DNA from: UBA2387 sp019454665
GTDB taxonomy: Bacteria > Armatimonadota > Fimbriimonadia > Fimbriimonadales > Fimbriimonadaceae
Assembly (NCBI GenBank): GCA_045862995.1
Contig: BTVX01000002.1
Coordinates: 62,001-126,000, forward strand
Reading direction: 5' to 3'
DNA length: 64,000 bases
The translations under genes and the position numbers were made by a program. The notes under the pieces were generated by a model. That model saw only the letters and a list, made by a program, of their open reading frames with translations, was not told where the DNA came from and ran no database searches. Shown one piece after another: positions 8,092-16,376 of this stretch (the stretch's first letter is position 1; each line of letters begins with the position of its first letter).

Positions 8092-10755
8092 ATGATCCGA
8101 GTAATCGTTGATGGCATCGAAGTCGAGGTTGCCGAAGGCGCCACCGCCCTGAACGCCCTGCGCCAAGCAGGGCTGGACGTCCCCACCGCCTGCGACGACC
8201 CACGTTTGGAAGCGATCGGAGCGTGTCGGCTTTGTATGGTTCGCGTCGAGGGGATGGCCAAGCTGCAGACGTCCTGTACGCTCAAGGCAACGGACGGCAT
8301 GCGCCTGACCGTTCGCTCCCCCGAACTCGACAAGGCGCGGCGGGACGGACTGAACCTGCTGGCACGCGACTATCCGGCGGAACTCGTCGAGCAGATGCCC
8401 GACAAGCCGTTCCACAAGTGGCTCCAAGCCTACGGCGTCGAAGCCGGCGGATCGCTCGCCAATCGCTCGATCCCGTGCGACGATACGAACCCCTACTTCC
8501 GCTATGACCCCGAAGCGTGCATCCAGTGCTTCCGGTGCGAACGCATCTGCGCGGAGGTTCAGGGCTCGTTTGTATGGCACGTCGTCGGGCGCGGCAAAGC
8601 CAACCGGCTGGTGCCCGATTCGATGACCACGCTCGACTTCAGCGCATGCAAGAGTTGCGGCGCCTGCTCCGATGCCTGCCCGACAGCTGCGCTCGCCGAC
8701 AAGGAGCGCTTGGACAAGGGCCAACCAGAAACCTGGACCCGGACGACCTGCCCGTATTGCGGCGTCGGCTGCGAAATGGAAGTCGGCGTCCGCCAAGACC
8801 GCATCGTGCAAGTCAAGCCCGCCATGGACGCGCCGGTGAACAAGGGTCACCTCTGCGTCAAGGGCCGCTACGCGCACGGGTTCGTCCATGCGAAAGACCG
8901 CGCGACCACCCCGATGATCCGGCGCGACGGCGTGTGGCAGGAAGCGTCATGGGACGAGGCCATTGGCTACGTCGCGAGCAAGTTCCAGACGATCCTCGAC
9001 GAGTCTGGCCCGGACGCGATCGGCGTCCTCGGCTCGGCCCGCGCACCCAACGAGGACAACTACATGGTCCAGAAGTTCGCCCGCGCCGTGCTGGGCACGA
9101 ACAACGTGGACTGCTGCGCCCGAGTCTGCCACGGCCCGACCGCTGCCGCGATGAAGGCTTCGCTGGGCACGGGTGCCGCGACCAACTCCTACGACGACCT
9201 TGAGATGGCCAAGACCATCTTCGTGATCGGCTCCAACCCCACCGAGAACCACCCGATCGTCGGTGTCCGCATCTTGCAAGCCAAGCTGAAAGGAACGAAC
9301 CTGATCGTCGCCGACCCACGGAGGACCGAACTCGCGGGTCTTGCCGACGTTCACGTGGCGCTGCGCCCCGGGACCAACGTGCCCTTCTTGAACGCGATGG
9401 GCCGCCTCATCCTCGAAGAAGGCTTGGCCGACGCCGACTTCCTTGCGTCGCGCGTGGAACAGGTCGAAGCCTATCGCGAAGCCGTCGAACCCTGGACCCC
9501 CGAACGTGCGGCCGAGGTGTGCGGCGTGGACGCCGAGACCATCCGAGCGGCGGCAAGGCTTTACGCCTCGACCAAGCCCGCGATGTGCTTCCACGGTCTC
9601 GGAATGACCGAGCACCTGCAAGGCACCGAGGGCGTCATGGCGCTGGTCAACCTGGCGTTGCTCACGGGCAACCTCGGCATTCGGGGCGCGGGCATCAACC
9701 CGCTGCGCGGCCAGAACAACGTGCAAGGCTCGGCCCACATGGGATGCGAGCCCAGCAATCTTACCGGCTTTGTGTCGGTGGCCGAAGGCCGCGAACGGTT
9801 CGAGCAGGTGTGGAGCACCGAACTCACCGACCGCAAGGGCATGAACCTGATGGCCATGATGGACGCCGCGCGCGAGGGGCGTCTGCGAGCTTTGTGGGCC
9901 GTCGGTTACGACATCTACCTGACGCTCGCCGCCGAATCAGACACGCGGCAGGCGATGGAGTCCATCGAATTAGTGGTGGTTCAAGATTTGTTCTTGAACG
10001 AAACTGCAAAAGCGTTCGGACACGTGTTCCTGCCCGCATGCTCCTCGTTCGAGCGCGACGGGACGTTCATGAACGCCGAGCGCCGCGTGCAGCGCGTTCG
10101 AAAGGCCGTCTCGCCGGTCGGCGACTCCAAGCCCGACTGGGAGATCGTGCAAGACGTGGCGCGGGCGATGGGAGCCTCCGGGTTCTCGTTTGCTTCTGCG
10201 GCGGAAATCTGGGACGAGGTCCGCAAAGTCTGGACTGCCGGCGCGGGCATGAGCTACGAGCGCTTGGAGAAGGGCGGGCTTCAATGGCCGTGCCCCACCG
10301 AAGACCATCCGGGAACCCAGGTGCTGCACAAGGAGAAGTTCCCCATCGGCGTTCGCGCGGCGCTCAAGCCCATCGTTTACACGCCGACCCCAGAACGGGT
10401 GAACGCCGAGTTTCCGTTCCTGTTGAACACGGGCCGCACGCTGTACCAGTTCAACGCCGGCACCATGACCGACCGCACGCCCAACCATCGTCTTCGCCCG
10501 AGCGACACGCTCGACATGCACCCTGCCGACGCCTCGCGTCTTGGGTTGACGGATGGAGAAGAGGTCTGGGTGGTCAGTAGCCACGGGCGTGCCCGCTTGC
10601 CGATTCGGTTGGATACGCGGGTCGTCGAAGGGCAGCTGTTCGCGACCTTCCACTCGCCGGAGGTCTTCCTCAACCGGACGACGAGCCCCGTGCGCGACAC
10701 CGTTGTCGGTGCGCCGGAGTACAAGGTGACGGCGGTGCGGGTTACGCGGGCTTAG
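8092..10755 (+). CDS. fdhA: molybdopterin formate dehydrogenase, catalytic subunit (Cys form)
   Basis: This 887-residue protein oxidises formate, or reduces CO2, at a Mo/W-bis-MGD centre. The N-terminus is a 2Fe-2S domain (Cys34, 45, 48, 62). Then come two ferredoxin-type motifs, CIQCFRCERIC and CKSCGACSDAC, and CPYCGVGCEM for the proximal 4Fe-4S cluster. The active-site region reads CARVCHGPT, so Cys (about residue 346) occupies the place of the selenocysteine of E. coli FdhF (VUHGP). The C-terminal MopB domain contains FPFLLNTGRTLYQF. No Tat signal is seen, so it is probably cytoplasmic and NAD- or ferredoxin-linked, but no diaphorase subunit is adjacent. TATGCT about 20 bases upstream may be its -10. 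Confidence 0.92.
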   Translation: MIRVIVDGIEVEVAEGATALNALRQAGLDVPTACDDPRLEAIGACRLCMVRVEGMAKLQTSCTLKATDGMRLTVRSPELDKARRDGLNLLARDYPAELVEQMPDKPFHKWLQAYGVEAGGSLANRSIPCDDTNPYFRYDPEACIQCFRCERICAEVQGSFVWHVVGRGKANRLVPDSMTTLDFSACKSCGACSDACPTAALADKERLDKGQPETWTRTTCPYCGVGCEMEVGVRQDRIVQVKPAMDAPVNKGHLCVKGRYAHGFVHAKDRATTPMIRRDGVWQEASWDEAIGYVASKFQTILDESGPDAIGVLGSARAPNEDNYMVQKFARAVLGTNNVDCCARVCHGPTAAAMKASLGTGAATNSYDDLEMAKTIFVIGSNPTENHPIVGVRILQAKLKGTNLIVADPRRTELAGLADVHVALRPGTNVPFLNAMGRLILEEGLADADFLASRVEQVEAYREAVEPWTPERAAEVCGVDAETIRAAARLYASTKPAMCFHGLGMTEHLQGTEGVMALVNLALLTGNLGIRGAGINPLRGQNNVQGSAHMGCEPSNLTGFVSVAEGRERFEQVWSTELTDRKGMNLMAMMDAAREGRLRALWAVGYDIYLTLAAESDTRQAMESIELVVVQDLFLNETAKAFGHVFLPACSSFERDGTFMNAERRVQRVRKAVSPVGDSKPDWEIVQDVARAMGASGFSFASAAEIWDEVRKVWTAGAGMSYERLEKGGLQWPCPTEDHPGTQVLHKEKFPIGVRAALKPIVYTPTPERVNAEFPFLLNTGRTLYQFNAGTMTDRTPNHRLRPSDTLDMHPADASRLGLTDGEEVWVVSSHGRARLPIRLDTRVVEGQLFATFHSPEVFLNRTTSPVRDTVVGAPEYKVTAVRVTRA

Positions 10756-10768
10756 GCCTCGATTCCTG

Positions 10769-10922
10769 CTAGGCCATGATCTCGTCGAGTGCGTCGAGGA
10801 CCATTTCACGCGCCTTTTCAATGGGTCTCGCCCTCGGAGATGGCACCGGGCACCTCCGGGATGAGTGCGGTGAAGCCGCCTTCCTCAGCGGGTTCGAAGA
10901 CGATCGTGAAGTGGCGATCCAT
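10769..10922 (-). pseudogene. frameshifted HicB-family antitoxin remnant
   Basis: From ATG 10922 the frame encodes a HicB-like start (DRHFTIVFEPAEEGGFTALI then PEVPGAISEGET) but hits TGA after only 34 codons. Skipping one base gives IEKAREMVLDALDEIMA ending at 10769, which is the expected HicB continuation. A single-base frameshift therefore breaks it, and even the repaired product (about 52 residues) is short. No hicA is adjacent. It sits directly downstream of the HEPN/MNT pair. Confidence 0.6.
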
Positions 10923-10950
10923 GATCAAGTCTAGTTGCGACTCATAGCTC

Positions 10951-11310
10951 TCACGGCAAGCTGTCCAGCCAAGCAACGAACTTCGCGTGATCGACTCGGC
11001 GATCGTTAAACTCATCCTCGCTCAGGTCCCAGCCAGGATATCGCGTCCGCCAAGCCAAAGCGGTGAGCCTTTCAAGAATTTCGTTCAACTCCTCGTTGGG
11101 TTCGATTCCGATTTCGGTCGCTAACTCGCTGAGGTCGTGAGTCTTTCGGGGGCGTCCTCCTCGACGGGCGACCACAGCCTTCAAGCGCTTCTCCGCAGCC
11201 TGTTGCAGATGGTAGCCGGCACCCGACCATAGGCCCGCGCTCGCGGCGAGATCGGCGATGCGCTCGTCTTCGAGCGCCTTCTCGATCCAAGCCTGCCAGT
11301 TACTTGGCAT
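10951..11310 (-). CDS. HEPN-domain protein (toxin partner of MNT)
   Basis: This 119-residue protein carries the HEPN signature YHLQQAAEKRLKAVV and KTHDLSEL, then RTRYPGWDLSE. In HEPN/MNT (HepT/MntA-like) pairs the HEPN protein is a predicted ribonuclease toxin held in check by the nucleotidyltransferase. A canonical C-terminal R-X4-6-H dyad is not clear here (the nearest is RRVDH), so RNase activity is uncertain. Its start overlaps the MNT gene end by 11 bases. Confidence 0.8.
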   Translation of the reverse strand: MPSNWQAWIEKALEDERIADLAASAGLWSGAGYHLQQAAEKRLKAVVARRGGRPRKTHDLSELATEIGIEPNEELNEILERLTALAWRTRYPGWDLSEDEFNDRRVDHAKFVAWLDSLP

Positions 11311-11614
11311 AGAGTTGCCTTCCCTCAGCCAAAGCCCAGTCGACGGCTGAGCCCGGGATGCTGCTCTGATCCTGGACTTCGGCGGGAGTGAGCACCAAGA
11401 GGTCCAATCCGTACTTCCTGCCCCGAAAGGGCCTCAGGGCTCGACAGTGCCTCTCCCAAAAGGGAAGATCGCTCTCGACTTCCGCAAGGATGTCGTAGTC
11501 GCTGTCCGGGCGTGCGCCACCCCGCGCACGCGAACCGAACAGAACAACTCTGCGAACCTCGAAGTTCGCCAAGAGCCGGTCCACGATCTGCTTCAGGATG
11601 TCGTCTTCGGTCAT
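11300..11614 (-). CDS. MNT-type nucleotidyltransferase (antitoxin partner of HEPN)
   Basis: A 104-residue minimal nucleotidyltransferase with the catalytic pattern VVLFGSRARG followed by PDSDYD. Gly27-Ser28 and the Asp39/Asp41 pair match GS-X-DxD. Family members (MntA) neutralise the partner HEPN toxin by adenylylating it. The gene is upstream of and overlaps the HEPN gene, the standard order for this module. The start is ATG 11614, with TATAGAT upstream as a possible -10. Confidence 0.85.
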   Translation of the reverse strand: MTEDDILKQIVDRLLANFEVRRVVLFGSRARGGARPDSDYDILAEVESDLPFWERHCRALRPFRGRKYGLDLLVLTPAEVQDQSSIPGSAVDWALAEGRQLYAK

Positions 11615-11660
11615 GGTGCGATCGAATCGTCCTACTAGAATCTATACCGTACGGGGCCAA

Positions 11661-11748
<88 letters not shown>

Positions 11749-11767
11749 GGGCGACCGCCCTATTGAA

Positions 11768-11805
11768 CCCGATCCCGCCGCACCCCTCCCCGGATCGGGT
11801 ACAGA
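11768..11805 (+). promoter_or_regulatory. inverted repeat and -10 box before pth
   Basis: CCCGATCC (11768-11775) pairs perfectly with GGATCGGG (11792-11799). TACAGA (11800-11805) follows, ending 5 bases before GTG 11811. The repeat could be an operator or an RNA hairpin. Confidence 0.35.
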
Positions 11806-11810
11806 GGGCC

Positions 11811-12401
11811 GTGTTCCGCAAGCGCACGCCGCCGACGCTCCCGCCCGAATGGCTCATCGTGGGCCTGGGCAACCCCGGCCCCCAGTACGCCGGGACGCGC
11901 CACAACGTCGGCTTCGACCTGATCGAGCGGCTCGCCGACGCCCACCGCATCCAGGTCCGAACGGCGAAGCACCGGGCGCTCATGGGCGCTGGAATGGTGG
12001 CCGGGATCCCGGTCGCGTTGGCCAAGCCGCTGACGTTCATGAACCTCTCGGGCCAGTCGGTCGCCCCGCTGGCTCGCTCTTACGGCATCCCTCCCGAGCG
12101 CATCCTCGTCGTGGCGGACGACATGGATCTGGCGCTTGGGCGCTTACGGCTGCGCGGCAGCGGCGGTTCGGGGGGGCACAACGGCCACAAGAGCCTGATC
12201 GCCAGCCTCGGCACGCAGGACTATCCTCGTCTGCGCATCGGCATCGGCAAGGACGAGGCCGTCCTCGACCACGTGCTCAGCAAGTTCCATCCCGATGAGC
12301 GGCCCGTTGTGGACGAGGTGTTGAAGAAAGCGGTCGGCGTGGTGGAGCGCTTGCTCACCGACGGTCTGGAACGCGCCACCGAGCAAGCCGCTTTGGCATA
12401 G
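11811..12401 (+). CDS. pth: peptidyl-tRNA hydrolase
   Basis: Pth (about 196 residues) frees tRNA from peptidyl-tRNAs dropped by ribosomes. The frame is open from 11598 but runs through tRNA-Ser on the other strand, so the real start is GTG 11811, just before the family's first strand. Hallmarks are VGLGNPGPQYAGTRHNVGF with the catalytic His, LAKPLTFMNLSG, DDMDLALGRLRLRGSGGSGG and GHNGHKSLIASLGT. The length fits the family. ridA follows after 33 bases with its own -10. Confidence 0.95.
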   Translation: MFRKRTPPTLPPEWLIVGLGNPGPQYAGTRHNVGFDLIERLADAHRIQVRTAKHRALMGAGMVAGIPVALAKPLTFMNLSGQSVAPLARSYGIPPERILVVADDMDLALGRLRLRGSGGSGGHNGHKSLIASLGTQDYPRLRIGIGKDEAVLDHVLSKFHPDERPVVDEVLKKAVGVVERLLTDGLERATEQAALA

Positions 12402-12421
12402 CAGGTGCATGCCGTGCCCGG

Positions 12422-12427
12422 TATCAT
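12422..12427 (+). promoter_or_regulatory. -10 box of ridA
   Basis: TATCAT ends 7 bases before ATG 12435, placing the transcription start next to the A of ATG. Confidence 0.5.
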
Positions 12428-12434
12428 CCGTTCC

Positions 12435-12815
12435 ATGCGACGCGAGGTGATTTCGACCGATCAGGCGCCGGCCGCCATCGGCCCCTATTCTCAGGCCATC
12501 CGTGCCGAAGGCCGATTCGTGTTCTTCAGCGGCCAGATCGCGCTGACGCCCCAAGGCGAACTGGTCACGGGCGACGTGGCCGCGCAGACGCGCCAGATCG
12601 TGGCCAACATGCGGGCGCTGCTCCTGGTCGCCGGGCTGACGCCCGCGAACGTGGTCAAGACCACCATCTTCCTCAGCTCGATGGATCACTTCGGCACCGT
12701 CAACGAGATCTATGGCGCCCTGTTCGAGAAGGAGCCGCCTGCCCGCTCGACCGTGGCCGTGGCCGGGTTGCCAAAGGGCGTGGACGTCGAGATCGAGATG
12801 ACCGCGGTCTACTAA
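12435..12815 (+). CDS. ridA: RidA-family enamine/imine deaminase
   Basis: A 126-residue YjgF/RidA protein that hydrolyses reactive enamine/imine intermediates from PLP enzymes. It has the N-terminal GPYSQA, the central FFSGQIAL, the active-site Arg in PARSTVAVAGLPKG, and the C-terminal VEIEMTAV with the conserved Glu. The upstream in-frame codons 12405-12434 are not expected in the family, and the -10 box supports ATG 12435. The next gene begins one base after the stop, so the two are co-transcribed. Confidence 0.92.
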   Translation: MRREVISTDQAPAAIGPYSQAIRAEGRFVFFSGQIALTPQGELVTGDVAAQTRQIVANMRALLLVAGLTPANVVKTTIFLSSMDHFGTVNEIYGALFEKEPPARSTVAVAGLPKGVDVEIEMTAVY

Positions 12816-12816
12816 C

Positions 12817-13719
12817 GTGAAGCGCGTCGTCTCCGTCAGTCTGGGAACCAGCAAGCGGGACAAGACGAGCCAAACCGCCATCCTCGGCGAGACGTTCCAG
12901 ATCGAGCGCCGCGGCACCGATGGCGACCTCAAACGCTTCGCCGCGTTGTTCACCGAACTCGATGGCCAAGTGGATGCCCTGGGCGTCGGCGGATGCGACA
13001 TCTACGTGGTCGTTGGCGAGCGCAAGTACGCGTTCCGCCAGATTCTGAGCCTCGTCTCCGGAGCCAAGCGGACGCCGGTGGTGGACGGTTCGGGGCTCAA
13101 GCACACGCTCGAACGGCAAGCCATCCTCGACCTCGCCGAGCGCGGGATCGTGGACTTCAAGCGCGAGAAGGTCCTGCTGGTCTCGGCGGTGGACCGCTAC
13201 GGCATGGCTCAGGCGTTGGTCGCGCAGGGTGCCGACGTCGTCTACGGCGATCTGCTGTTTGGGCTCGGGCTGCCCATCCCGATCCGCAGCTACCGTACCG
13301 TTGAGTGGATCGGTCGGCTCACGCTGCCGATCATCACGCGCCTGCCGTTCAAGTGGTTCTATCCCACGGGCGAGAAGCAGGAGCAGCGCACGCCCAAGCA
13401 CGCCAAGGCCTTCGAGGAGGCCACGTTCATTTGCGGCGACTGGCACTTCATCCGCCGCTACGCGCCCGACCGGCTGGATGGCAAGACGGTGCTCACCCAG
13501 ACGCTGCGCAAGGCCGATCTGGATTGGCTGCGGTCGGCGGGCGTGCGGCGCGCGATTACGACCACCCCCGTCATCGAGGGCGAAACGTTTGCAACGAACG
13601 TGATGGAGGGCGTCCTGGTGACGCTGATCGGCAAGCCCCTGTCCGAGATCACCGAGGCGGATTACCGGGCTCAGTTGGCTCGGCTCGGCTGGTCGCCGAA
13701 CGTCATCGAGCTGACCTGA
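12817..13719 (+). CDS. quinate 5-dehydrogenase-like protein
   Basis: A 300-residue protein starting at GTG 12817, one base after ridA. The N-terminus RVVSVSLGTSKRDKTSQ, then ERRGTDGD and VDALGVGGCDIY, resembles a group annotated as quinate 5-dehydrogenase in Thermus and Chloroflexi; I recognise the group but no biochemical proof is known to me. There is no obvious signal peptide or membrane helix. Linkage with ridA suggests amino-acid-related metabolism, which is inference only. Confidence 0.6.
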   Translation: MKRVVSVSLGTSKRDKTSQTAILGETFQIERRGTDGDLKRFAALFTELDGQVDALGVGGCDIYVVVGERKYAFRQILSLVSGAKRTPVVDGSGLKHTLERQAILDLAERGIVDFKREKVLLVSAVDRYGMAQALVAQGADVVYGDLLFGLGLPIPIRSYRTVEWIGRLTLPIITRLPFKWFYPTGEKQEQRTPKHAKAFEEATFICGDWHFIRRYAPDRLDGKTVLTQTLRKADLDWLRSAGVRRAITTTPVIEGETFATNVMEGVLVTLIGKPLSEITEADYRAQLARLGWSPNVIELT

Positions 13720-13802
13720 GGTTGGGCCTGATTCTCGAGTGCCAAGCCACCTCGCCGCTCAGCAAGAAGCCTCGCCGTTCAACTTGTAGAGACGATGTGC
13801 CT

Positions 13803-13858
13803 CTAACCGCCAACTGCCAACTGCTAACCGCCAACTGCTAATCGCCAACCGCCAACGG
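13803..13858. repeat. eight-copy heptamer tandem repeat
   Basis: Eight consecutive 7-base units fit CYAAYBG: CTAACCG, CCAACTG, CCAACTG, CTAACCG, CCAACTG, CTAATCG, CCAACCG, CCAACGG. The array fills the 150-base convergent gap between the quinate-dehydrogenase-like gene and folC. It resembles the short tandemly repeated heptamers described in cyanobacteria. Confidence 0.85.
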
Positions 13859-13869
13859 AGACGGCATCT

Positions 13870-15156
13870 CTATCCGCCCAGTCCCAACGCCCGACCGAGC
13901 GAGCCCACCAAGTAGAAACTCCCCGTCACCACGACGCGTCCGCGCGACCCGGCTTGATCGAGCGCCCAGGCCAGCGCCTCGCAATCGGTACGGGCCAGAA
14001 ACGCTCCGGAGAGACCGGCGACCTCGGCCAACTCGGCCACGTCGTAGGCGCGATAGAAATCAATGGGGGCGAGCGCGACGGCATCGAACAGCCCTCGCAA
14101 AGGCTCCACGAAGCGCGCCGCATCGTGGCCCTTGACCATGCCCAGCACGAGGACCGTCCGCTCGGCGGGGGCTTCGCGCCGAAGCGAAGCGGCCAACACT
14201 TTGGCGGATTCGCGGTTGTGGGCGCCATCCAAGATCACCTCTCGGCCCTCGACGGTCACCTTCTGGAACCGCCCCGGCAACCGCGTTGCGGCGATGCCCA
14301 CGCGCAAGGCCTTCTCGTCCACCGCAAAGCCTGCCGCATCGAGCATCCCCACGGAGACCGCCATGTTGTGGGGCTGGACCGTGCCTTTCAGTCCGGGGAC
14401 CAGACCGGAATGCGTCGCAACCGGTGTCGTCACCGTCCATCCGGCGGCTTCCGCTTCGAGCATGACTTCCTGGCCGAACCGCCACACGGGCGCGCCGACC
14501 TCGTGCGCCACACGCAGCGCCGAAGCGGCCGCTTCCTCCGGCAAGTCGCCCAAGACCAACGGCACTTCGGGTTTCGCGATGCCTGCCTTTTCTGCGGCGA
14601 TCAGCGTCAACGTCTCGCCCAAGATGGCCGTGTGGTCGTAGCCGATGCTCACGATGCCGCAGGCCGCAGGTCGCACCACGTTCGTCGCATCGATCCGTCC
14701 GCCCAGGCCCACCTCCAAGGCCACCCATTGGCAACCCCGTTCGGCCCAGAACGCGAGCGCCAGCGCCGTCTTGAACTCGAACTCGCTGATCTCGCCGAAC
14801 TCGGTGCCCACAAACGAGGCCGCCACGGGCAGCAGCCGCTCGACCAGCCGCGCGAGGTCGTCGCGGGGGATCAGGGCGAGGTCGGCTTGGATGCGCTCGC
14901 GGAAGTCGAACACATAGGGGCTGAAGTACGCCCCGCACGGTACGCCGTGCGCGGCCAGAACGTGGTGGAGCGTGGCCGTCACCGAACCCTTGCCGTTGGT
15001 TCCCGCCACATGCAGGTAACGCGGCTCCGACAGGGCCGGCGTCAGGCCCGCGCGCCCGACGAAAGCCTCCATGCGGTCGAGACCCTGCCGCCACTTGTGG
15101 TGCGCCATGCCGGCGATGATTTGCAGGGCCCCGTCGTAGCTGATCACCGGATTCAC
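13870..15156 (-). CDS. folC: bifunctional folylpolyglutamate / dihydrofolate synthase
   Basis: FolC (428 residues) adds glutamate to dihydropteroate or folates using ATP. The P-loop is HVAGTNGKGSV; other hallmarks are SPYVFDFRERIQ, GGRIDATNVV, the DHTAILGETLTLIAAEKAGI block and LDGAHNRES. The open frame extends to 15366, but that part lies over dapL. GTG 15156 overlaps the dapL stop as GTGA (4 bases), a typical coupled start. Confidence 0.93.
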   Translation of the reverse strand: MNPVISYDGALQIIAGMAHHKWRQGLDRMEAFVGRAGLTPALSEPRYLHVAGTNGKGSVTATLHHVLAAHGVPCGAYFSPYVFDFRERIQADLALIPRDDLARLVERLLPVAASFVGTEFGEISEFEFKTALALAFWAERGCQWVALEVGLGGRIDATNVVRPAACGIVSIGYDHTAILGETLTLIAAEKAGIAKPEVPLVLGDLPEEAAASALRVAHEVGAPVWRFGQEVMLEAEAAGWTVTTPVATHSGLVPGLKGTVQPHNMAVSVGMLDAAGFAVDEKALRVGIAATRLPGRFQKVTVEGREVILDGAHNRESAKVLAASLRREAPAERTVLVLGMVKGHDAARFVEPLRGLFDAVALAPIDFYRAYDVAELAEVAGLSGAFLARTDCEALAWALDQAGSRGRVVVTGSFYLVGSLGRALGLGG

Positions 15157-16337
15157 CCTGGAATCAGGCCGCTGGCCCGGATCCGGGCGACGGCCTCTTC
15201 GAGCCTCGCGCCGCCTTGGTCGCCCTTCACCGTGAGCGACATGCGGACGTAGCCTTCGCCATGCGGACCGTAGCCGACGCCCGGAACGGCCAACACGTGG
15301 GCTTCTTTGAGCAAGCGCTCGCAGAAGTCCTTGCTGGTCAGCTTGGGGTCGGGGATGCGCGTCCACACGAAGAACGTGGCCTTGGGCTTCTCAATCGTCC
15401 ATCCTGCAGCGGTCAGGCCGTCGCAAAGCACGTCGCGTCGGCGGGCGTATTCGGCGAGCGTGGCTTCGTTGGAAACGCCGTCCAGCGCACAGGCCGCCGC
15501 CTCGGCGACGGCGGGGAACTGCTTGCTGTCCAGATTGGACTTGAGCCGTGCGAGCGTGCCCAGTGCGGCCGCGTTGCCGAGGGCGAAGGCGATGCGCCAG
15601 CCCGTCATGTTGTACATCTTGCTTAGCGAGTGGAACTCGATGGCCACGTCCTTGGCACCCTCCACCTGCAGCACGGTCGGGTTCTTGAATCCGTCGTAGG
15701 CGACCGTGGCGTAGGCCATGTCGTTGACCAGCAGGATGTCGTGCTCGCGGCAGAACGCCACGGCATCGCGATAGAATTCGGGCGTCGCCACGGCGCCGGT
15801 GGGGTTGTGCGGGTAGCAAAGGTAGAAGAGCTTCGCCCGCCTGGCGACGTCGCTGGGGATGGCCCCGAGGTCGGGCAGGTAGCCCTTGGCTTCGAGGAGC
15901 GGCGTTTCGAACACCTCGCCGCCCGCCATCAGCGCGTTGACTTTGTAGACCGGATAGCCGGGGTCGGGCACCAACACCACGTCGCCGGGGTCCACGAACG
16001 CCCACGCAAGATGGGCCAGGCCCTCTTTGGAGCCGATGAGTTCGAGCGCCTCGGTCTTGGGGTCGAGTTTCACGCCGAATTCGCGCGCGTACCATCGGGT
16101 GGCCGATTCGAGCAGCTTCGGCCAACCCCGGGGCGACTCGTCGTAACGGTGCGTCTCGGGGTCTTCGACCGCATTGGCAAGCGCATCGAGGATGGGTCGG
16201 GGCGTGGGGATGTCGGGGTCGCCGATGCCCAGGTCAATGACGTCCGCGCCTTGGGCCACGGCTTCGGCCTTGATGCGGGCGAGTTCGGCAAACAGATACG
16301 GGGGGATCAGGTCGAGCCTGCGCGAGGGAGCAGCCAT
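15153..16337 (-). CDS. dapL: LL-diaminopimelate aminotransferase-type class I/II aminotransferase
   Basis: A 394-residue PLP fold-type I aminotransferase. It has VIDLGIGDPDIPTP near the N-terminus, RYDESPRGWPKL, YPHNPTGAVA, the PLP-contact VNDMAYATVAYDGF, and the PLP lysine in HSLSKMYNMTGWRIAF. These fit the DapL/LL-DAP aminotransferase group, which transaminates tetrahydrodipicolinate in lysine and peptidoglycan synthesis; other close class I aminotransferases cannot be fully excluded. ATG 16337 is chosen because the longer frame (to 17066) runs through selD. It forms an operon with folC and is divergent from selD. Confidence 0.88.
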   Translation of the reverse strand: MAAPSRRLDLIPPYLFAELARIKAEAVAQGADVIDLGIGDPDIPTPRPILDALANAVEDPETHRYDESPRGWPKLLESATRWYAREFGVKLDPKTEALELIGSKEGLAHLAWAFVDPGDVVLVPDPGYPVYKVNALMAGGEVFETPLLEAKGYLPDLGAIPSDVARRAKLFYLCYPHNPTGAVATPEFYRDAVAFCREHDILLVNDMAYATVAYDGFKNPTVLQVEGAKDVAIEFHSLSKMYNMTGWRIAFALGNAAALGTLARLKSNLDSKQFPAVAEAAACALDGVSNEATLAEYARRRDVLCDGLTAAGWTIEKPKATFFVWTRIPDPKLTSKDFCERLLKEAHVLAVPGVGYGPHGEGYVRMSLTVKGDQGGARLEEAVARIRASGLIPG

Positions 16338-16349
16338 GGGAACGGGGGC

Positions 16350-16369
16350 ATTGTACCGGTCGGTACACT
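16350..16369. promoter_or_regulatory. palindromic bidirectional promoter dapL/selD
   Basis: TGTACCG-GT-CGGTACA (16352-16367) is a near-perfect 16-bp palindrome. On the minus strand it contains TACAAT (16355-16350), 12 bases before dapL ATG. On the plus strand it contains TACACT (16364-16369), ending 7 bases before selD ATG. The two -10 boxes lie back to back and share the symmetric core. It could also be an operator. Confidence 0.6.
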
Positions 16370-16376
16370 CGTGGGG

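Noticed and set aside
10769..10922. HicB TGA as a selenocysteine codon
   Set aside because: A second stop follows at once in that frame, and family sequence continues only after a one-base shift.
13803..13858. CRISPR array
   Set aside because: Units are 7 bases with no spacers and no cas genes; it is a simple tandem repeat.
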